Assembly (NCBI RefSeq): GCF_023740735.1
Contig: NZ_JAMRXH010000013.1
Span: 141,070-205,069 of the forward strand
Origin: Nocardia sp. CDC159
GTDB taxonomy: Bacteria > Actinomycetota > Actinomycetes > Mycobacteriales > Mycobacteriaceae
Direction: 5' to 3'
DNA length: 64,000 nucleotides
A program made the translations under genes and the position numbers. Positions 59,638 to 64,000 of the stretch are shown here, piece after piece; the stretch's first letter is position 1; every line of letters begins with the position of its first letter. The notes under the pieces were generated by a model. That model searched no databases. It had not been told where the DNA came from and worked only from the letters and a program-made list of their open reading frames with translations.

Positions 59638-60048
59638 ATGGTCGTTCGGGTTTTCCGCATCGACCGCCAGCAGTTGGCCCACCAGGTCACTGGCCCCGGT
59701 GGGGTCCTGACCCGTGCGGTGGCGCGGCTGGCGCGACGCATCACCAACAACGCCAGCCAGCGAGCGCCGGTCGACACCGGCAACCTGCGGCGCATGATCG
59801 CCACCGACCCGATCACCTTCACCCCCGGCCACGTCCACGGCGGCGTCACCGCACGGGCCAAGTATTCGCGATGGGTTCACGATGGAACCTCCCCCCACGT
59901 GATCCGGCCCCGCGGCCGAAAAGCGTTGCGATTTACCGTGGACGGGCGGACGGTGTTCGCCCGCTACGTCAACCATCCCGGCACTCGGGCGCGCCCGTTC
60001 TTGCTGAACGCGGCCCGCGAGGAGATCAGCCGAATGGGCAGCCGCTGA
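59638..60048 (+). CDS. HK97 gp10-like head-tail/tail completion protein
   Basis: 136 aa. LARRITNNASQRAPVDTGNL, then YSRWVHDGTSPHVIRPRGRK and a C-terminal GTRARPFLLNAAREEI match the HK97-gp10 morphogenesis family (minor tail/tail-completion). It is the last rightward gene and converges with the glycosyltransferase block. Confidence 0.85.
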   Translation: MVVRVFRIDRQQLAHQVTGPGGVLTRAVARLARRITNNASQRAPVDTGNLRRMIATDPITFTPGHVHGGVTARAKYSRWVHDGTSPHVIRPRGRKALRFTVDGRTVFARYVNHPGTRARPFLLNAAREEISRMGSR

Positions 60049-60705
60049 TCACAGTGACACCGCCTGCGGAGTCCACATCGAACGTGGCCCGACCCGCCAC
60101 GCGCGGCGCGGTGTGTCCCGCGCCTGGCCGTCGGAGTGGTGCAGCAGGGTCGGCCCGTCGTGATGGTCGACCAGCGACGGCACCGAGTAGGCGACCTGTA
60201 GCCGCCGAGCGCGCAACCACCGATCCAGCCGGGTGTCGGCAGGTACGCGCGCGGGCGTCGTGCGGGTGTGGGTGAGCATATCGGTGATCAACTCCGCACG
60301 CAGGCAGATTCCCACCGCGTGCAGCATGCGGTGGCTCGTGATCCACATCGCGCCGATCCGGTCGGCCCGCGCGAGCGCGGTGTGGACGCGGGCCTGGACT
60401 GAAGGCGGGCGCGACGTCCCGAGGTACAGGCTCACCACCGGCGTTGGAGTTACCGCGAGCGCGGCGCCGAGCTGCTGGCGGAATTCCGGTATCGGCTCGG
60501 CGTCGTCTTCGACCACGCACACCCAGTCGGTCGCGGCGTCGACGAGGACGCCCCACACGTGGCGGTGATTGCCGACAGCGCCGCGGGCGCCATCGTCGAC
60601 AGAGAGGTAGGCGTCGAGCTGCTCGGCGAGCAGCTCGGCAGCCGGGCGGCGCGCGATGTGAGCGACCACGCCGAAGGCGATTTCAGGCCGGGGCGAGCAG
60701 CCCAT
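60049..60705 (-). CDS. glycosyltransferase-like protein (GT-A fold, D-x-D-like)
   Basis: 218 aa. GVLVDAATDWVCVVEDDAEP carries a DDxE/VEDD acidic motif like GT-A enzymes, and VSLYLGTSRPPS and WITSHRMLHAVG fit the GT25-like group. It overlaps the next gene by 23 bp. It converges with the HK97-gp10-like gene with no intergenic space (stop at 60049). Confidence 0.6.
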   Translation of the reverse strand: MGCSPRPEIAFGVVAHIARRPAAELLAEQLDAYLSVDDGARGAVGNHRHVWGVLVDAATDWVCVVEDDAEPIPEFRQQLGAALAVTPTPVVSLYLGTSRPPSVQARVHTALARADRIGAMWITSHRMLHAVGICLRAELITDMLTHTRTTPARVPADTRLDRWLRARRLQVAYSVPSLVDHHDGPTLLHHSDGQARDTPRRAWRVGPRSMWTPQAVSL

Positions 60706-61753
60706 CGAACACCCGGTCGTAATCGGAACTCAATGCCTCCCAGGATCGTTGTTGGCCACGCCAGCGTGCGGCTTCCCGTGCCGTCGCAAATACGTTTGTG
60801 TTGCTGGCGAACTCGTCGATTCGTGCGGCCAGAGCGCGGTGATCGACGGTGTGCAGATCGATCATCGAGCGGGCTCGGAACTCACCGGTTCTGGTGGCCG
60901 GGACCAGCCAGGCGCGGTCGCAGAGCAGTTCGTTAGGGGCGATGTCGGGCATGATGACCGGCATGCCCGCGCCCAAGGCTTCCTGGGCGGGCAGGCACAG
61001 GCCCCCGAATCGCCGTGGCATCACCAGCACGTCGTGCCCGCTGTAGGCGTCCCAATAGTTCTCCAGGTCGCCGGACGCCACGTCCACGTGCACGTGATCG
61101 GGAATCCGGTAGCGCGGCAACAGTTTCGGGAGATAGAGCGGGTCCTGGCAGCGAATGGTCACGGTGATCTGCGACCGCACGTGCGTCAGCGCGGCCAGCA
61201 GGTCCGCGGTGCCGTTGCGGTCGTGGACCGCGGGGCGGCCGACGATGTGCAGGAATCGCCGGGCACTCGGCGCGGGCTCGAACCGGCGCGTGAACCGGTC
61301 CAGGGCGATGGGTACCGGCAGCGTGACGACGCGCAGATCGGGACGGTGCGTTTCGACCTCGTTGCGGTGCCACCGCGCGGGATCGGCCAGGACGTCGGGG
61401 CGCGGTAGGTCCCGCCGCTGCAAGTAGTCCAGGAATTCGAAGTTGTACTGCAGCACCGTCCGGACGCCCACCTCGGCCGCGAGGCTGAAAAGCGTGTAAT
61501 TGTAGGGTGTTTCGGCTGTGAAAACGACGTCCACACCGTCGAGGAAATCCTCGAGGTGCTGCGTGTTCGGGATTCCCCGGACGATGGTTGCGCCCGGGAA
61601 CCGGGCGGGGAAAATCGGGTGCTCGGCCCGGCCCGCGCGGCTGGCGGGAGCCACCACGAGGGTCTTGGTGGGGCGCATGTGGCGGTGGAATTCCCAGGTC
61701 TGCACCCCGAGCCCGGTGTTGTCGGCGCGGGCGATCAGTCCGACCCTAGTCAT
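60683..61753 (-). CDS. GT4-type glycosyltransferase
   Basis: 356 aa. GT-B fold features: GLIARADNTGLGVQTWEFHR (N-terminal domain) and the C-terminal donor domain with HDVLVMPRRFGGLCLPAQEA (the E in EAL is the usual retaining GT4 catalytic region) and PVIMPDIAPNELL. 4-residue overlap with the following gene. Probable substrate: virion or cell-surface glycans. Confidence 0.82.
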   Translation of the reverse strand: MTRVGLIARADNTGLGVQTWEFHRHMRPTKTLVVAPASRAGRAEHPIFPARFPGATIVRGIPNTQHLEDFLDGVDVVFTAETPYNYTLFSLAAEVGVRTVLQYNFEFLDYLQRRDLPRPDVLADPARWHRNEVETHRPDLRVVTLPVPIALDRFTRRFEPAPSARRFLHIVGRPAVHDRNGTADLLAALTHVRSQITVTIRCQDPLYLPKLLPRYRIPDHVHVDVASGDLENYWDAYSGHDVLVMPRRFGGLCLPAQEALGAGMPVIMPDIAPNELLCDRAWLVPATRTGEFRARSMIDLHTVDHRALAARIDEFASNTNVFATAREAARWRGQQRSWEALSSDYDRVFDGLLAPA

Positions 61754-63362
61754 ATTTGGGCTCCTCGCTGCGGCCGTCGGTGTGGTAGCTGCGTTGAATG
61801 GATCCGGGCGGGGTGAAGATCCATGTGCGCCAGCCGTACCAGCCCAGGCTCCTGTCGCGCGTGACGTCCTCGATGAGCAGTCCGTGGGCGATGTCCTCCA
61901 CGAATGTTCGGGCCTGCCGGTGGCGGACCCGATCGAGCATTCCGCGATACCACGACGCCGAGGCCAGGTGCGGGCGCTGGCTCCACTGGAAAGTGCGCAT
62001 CATCGGCACCCCGCTGACGTCCTGCGGGGTGTCGTCGAGCATCAAATGCTTGTGCGGTTCGAGGATGGACGATTCATGGTGCAGCCGAACAACATTCGCG
62101 ACGCCTGACATGATCGCGTCACTGAGGCCGGTCCAGGGGATCTCACCGATCAGGGGAGTGTCGTGCTCGACGAACAGCAGCAACGGCGTATCGAGGTGAT
62201 CCAGAGCCTGCCGGGCGCACTCGGCCTGATGAAGATGGTTATCGAAAATCAAGGGAAAAACGTTGTGCCACAAGTGATCGGCGATCCACAACAGGCGTTG
62301 CAGGAACTTCTCGTAATCGTGGCGGCGATGCTCCTGCTCGGCTCGAACTCCGTCGCAGGCAATGATGATCTCGCTGTCGGGGAGTTGCGCGCGTACCGAT
62401 GCGATTGTCGCTTCCAGAATGTCGCTGCTGGGGTGCGAGGGGATCGGGCTGACCGAGATCACCACGGTGATCAGCGAGCGCTGCGGCGGCACGTCGGCGC
62501 CCAACGCCGCCAGGTCGGTGCGCAGCCATCCCGCGAGGCGGCGTTTGCGCCCGATCCACCAGGCCGCTACCCGATTCGCCAGCCGCGGATAGTCGGCCAG
62601 GGCGTCCTCCAGGTAGCCGGGCAGGTCGCTGTAGCGGGTGAGGGTGGGGAACGGCGTGTCGGGGAACAGCATCGTCCAGTAACCGCGGCTGTCGTACACC
62701 GGCGACAGGTCGTCCGCGATCGGAATGGTGTGGGACTCGAGCGCCTCGTACACGCGGAACGATTCCGGGCAGACCGCCCCGGCCGGGGCCGGCGCCACCC
62801 GGGCGGTGGCCATGAGGAACGCGTACTCGTCGGGGGGCATGCCCTGCGCGAATCCCCCGGTCTCGCGGACGACCATGGGCATTCGGGCGCGGTCGATCGT
62901 GGCGAGCGCTTCGAACGCCTCGTGTCGCCGCGGGTGGCTGTTCTGCGCGGACAGGAAAACCCGCAGGTTCTTGTCCGGGCGCGTGACCGCCGGGAGGTCG
63001 TTGAAGTGCGGCGGATAGCCCAGCGGCAGAAGGCGGTGGGCGGCGCGGTCGCGCGGCCAGCGCGGGGTCTGCACCCACCATCGCAGATTGGGGTGCTCGA
63101 TCTTGCTGATGTCCAGCAGCGATTCCTCGTCGCCGGTGCGGACGGCCAGCACCCACCGATATCGGGTGATCTCGGCGGTGATCTCGGCGCAGCGATCGTG
63201 CCAATACCGGCCCGGGACAATTAGCACGATGCCGTCGGCGTCCGGCCACGGTTCGCGGTACTCGACCGGCACGCTGTGGGGGTAGAGCTCGCCCGCCAGG
63301 AGCCGGTCGAGCATGTTCTGGTCCCACTGATCGCCCGGCTCCAGTCGCACCACGGCGATCAT
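61746..63362 (-). CDS. two-domain glycosyltransferase (exostosin-like and GT-A-like)
   Basis: 538 aa from ATG 63360-63362. N-terminal domain with RVFLSAQNSHPRRHEAFEAL and CPESFRVYEALESHTIPIAD, the exostosin/GT47 hallmark of recognised donor loop. From about residue 290 a second domain, VISVSPIPSHPSSDILEATI then EIIIACDGVRAE and LLLFVEHDTPLI, has a GT2-like nucleotide fold with an HDT acidic motif. Likely adds two sugars or is a chain-extending enzyme. ATGA overlap with the partial gene upstream. Confidence 0.75.
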   Translation of the reverse strand: MIAVVRLEPGDQWDQNMLDRLLAGELYPHSVPVEYREPWPDADGIVLIVPGRYWHDRCAEITAEITRYRWVLAVRTGDEESLLDISKIEHPNLRWWVQTPRWPRDRAAHRLLPLGYPPHFNDLPAVTRPDKNLRVFLSAQNSHPRRHEAFEALATIDRARMPMVVRETGGFAQGMPPDEYAFLMATARVAPAPAGAVCPESFRVYEALESHTIPIADDLSPVYDSRGYWTMLFPDTPFPTLTRYSDLPGYLEDALADYPRLANRVAAWWIGRKRRLAGWLRTDLAALGADVPPQRSLITVVISVSPIPSHPSSDILEATIASVRAQLPDSEIIIACDGVRAEQEHRRHDYEKFLQRLLWIADHLWHNVFPLIFDNHLHQAECARQALDHLDTPLLLFVEHDTPLIGEIPWTGLSDAIMSGVANVVRLHHESSILEPHKHLMLDDTPQDVSGVPMMRTFQWSQRPHLASASWYRGMLDRVRHRQARTFVEDIAHGLLIEDVTRDRSLGWYGWRTWIFTPPGSIQRSYHTDGRSEEPKYD

Positions 63363-64000
63363 GCGATCGTCCGCAGGATCTCGGCCCACCGATGCGTGTA
63401 GGTGTGGTGGCCCTTGACCAGCTCGTGCCCGGCCAGCCGGATCGCTTCCCGTTCGTCCTCGTGGCGCAGGTAGTGGTCGATCAGCGCGCGCAGTTCCTCG
63501 AAGTTGCCGTGCTCGTAGAACACGACGTGCATGCGGTCGGTGAAATGCTCGTCGAGGCCCGACAGCCAGGGGTGGATCAAAAAGCCTCCCCGGCCGAGGG
63601 TTTCGTAAATTCGGTCCGACCAGTACCGGCCGGGATAGTGCGGGTCGAGGCACAGGCTGTCGCCGACGACGACGCGGGCGTCGGCGTAGACGCCGTTGAG
63701 ATCCGCCCCGCGGACCGAGGGGAAGGCGCCTCCGCCGCCATAATGCCGGAACCGGTTGCCGTAGGTGTCGGCGAGCCAGTCGATCAGCTGCGGCCGGTAG
63801 GGATATTCGGGGTGGTAGCCGCGGCTGCCGACGAACGCGACGTCGAATCGGTTGCGGGGCTGGGCCAGGTAGCACTCGGCGCCGTAGACGCCGGCGGGCA
63901 GGTAATGGGCGCGCATGCTGGTGTGGGCGTTGAGCCAATCGGCTTGGGTCTGGTCGACGGTGAAGAAGTGGTCGAGCTGCCAATAGGGATCGGCGGGCCG
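63359..64000 (-). CDS. glycosyltransferase (CgeB/GT1-like), 5' end outside window
   Basis: At least 213 residues; the frame is open to the right edge (it reads RPADPYWQLDHFFTVDQTQA at 64000 end), so the first ATG seen (63914-63916) is probably internal. The C-terminal donor domain has RFDVAFVGSRGYHPEYPYRP and YETLGRGGFLIHPWLSGLDE, like CgeB-type GT-B proteins. Fourth glycosyltransferase in the leftward block. Confidence 0.75.
   Translation of the reverse strand, partial: RPADPYWQLDHFFTVDQTQADWLNAHTSMRAHYLPAGVYGAECYLAQPRNRFDVAFVGSRGYHPEYPYRPQLIDWLADTYGNRFRHYGGGGAFPSVRGADLNGVYADARVVVGDSLCLDPHYPGRYWSDRIYETLGRGGFLIHPWLSGLDEHFTDRMHVVFYEHGNFEELRALIDHYLRHEDEREAIRLAGHELVKGHHTYTHRWAEILRTIA

Larger units (their letters stand above)
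19537..64000. mobile_element. integrated temperate siphophage (right end not in window)
   Basis: At least 44 kb containing integrase, repressor, recombination genes, toxin-antitoxin, tape measure, tail, endolysin and connector genes, and glycosyltransferases. Genes mostly overlap by 4 nt. It interrupts an erm-like gene at the left junction. No terminase, portal or major capsid gene is seen, so they must lie further right, or be absent if the prophage is defective. Confidence 0.92.

Noticed and set aside
57561..60048. LysB (mycolylarabinogalactan esterase) or a holin near the endolysin
   Set aside because: No GXSXG lipase or small multi-span membrane gene is present in this stretch; the SGNH protein at 56274 is a virion-type hydrolase rather than a LysB cutinase fold.
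19560..64000. CRISPR arrays, rRNA or tRNA genes in the prophage
   Set aside because: No direct-repeat/spacer pattern and no tRNA or rRNA signature was seen while reading the sequence.

Overview
The window is high-GC actinobacterial DNA, most likely from Nocardia or a close relative in the Mycobacteriales. The reasons are the menaquinone gene neighbourhood (menE, a DUF3349 gene, a small membrane gene, pitA, a VOC gene, menB), which follows the order known from Mycobacterium tuberculosis, the mycobacterial-type regulatory sites, and the abundance of GTG starts. About 19.5 kb is host chromosome. From about 19.54 kb to the right edge the DNA is one integrated temperate siphophage whose right end lies outside the window.

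Host part (1-19,536): a DrrA/DrrB-like ABC exporter pair; a region with a 40-bp tandem repeat; a menaquinone/phosphate cluster on the minus strand (menE, DUF3349, small membrane protein, pitA, VOC protein, menB); a hotdog thioesterase; an iron-regulated siderophore-interacting protein behind a textbook IdeR/DmdR box, divergent from menD; small conserved proteins; a TetR/aldo-keto reductase pair; a large molybdopterin nitrate reductase fused to a CysJ-like flavoprotein module, with a GlnR-like site; menG; and the 3' part of an Erm-like 23S rRNA methyltransferase gene. The erm reading frame breaks where the prophage begins.

Prophage, lysogeny and early part (19.5-33.5 kb): a large serine integrase, a leftward repressor and a divergent control region with TGACA half-sites; then a rightward train of overlapping small genes (ATGA/GTGA junctions) holding a WhiB-like protein with extra zinc-ribbon and HTH parts, a YqaJ-type exonuclease with a RecT/Bet annealing protein, several Cys-rich microproteins, an HTH replication-type protein followed by a DnaA box and iteron array, a DnaQ-like exonuclease, and a DUF433/PIN-like toxin-antitoxin pair.

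Prophage, accessory part (33.9-41.8 kb): an alpha/beta hydrolase and DUF1152 operon divergent from a GntR/HutC regulator, a winged-helix protein, an XRE-TPR regulator divergent from an operon of unknown proteins ending in a DUF574-type methyltransferase, and a secreted protein. These look like lysogenic-conversion cargo.

Prophage, late part (42.1-60.05 kb): a 2,038-aa tape measure with two muralytic domains, tail-tip proteins including a tandem paralogous triplet, frameshifted tail chaperones, a collagen-like fibre protein, a virion SGNH hydrolase, an amidase endolysin and head-tail connector proteins. The order is unusual, because chaperones and connectors lie downstream of the tape measure. 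Five late transcription units start at copies of one motif, (G/C)TGCA(C/T), then exactly 10 nt, then a TANNGT -10 box. In four of them the -10 box lies only 7-8 nt before the ATG, which suggests leaderless late mRNAs. Terminase, portal and major capsid genes are not in the window. At the right edge four glycosyltransferase genes run leftward.
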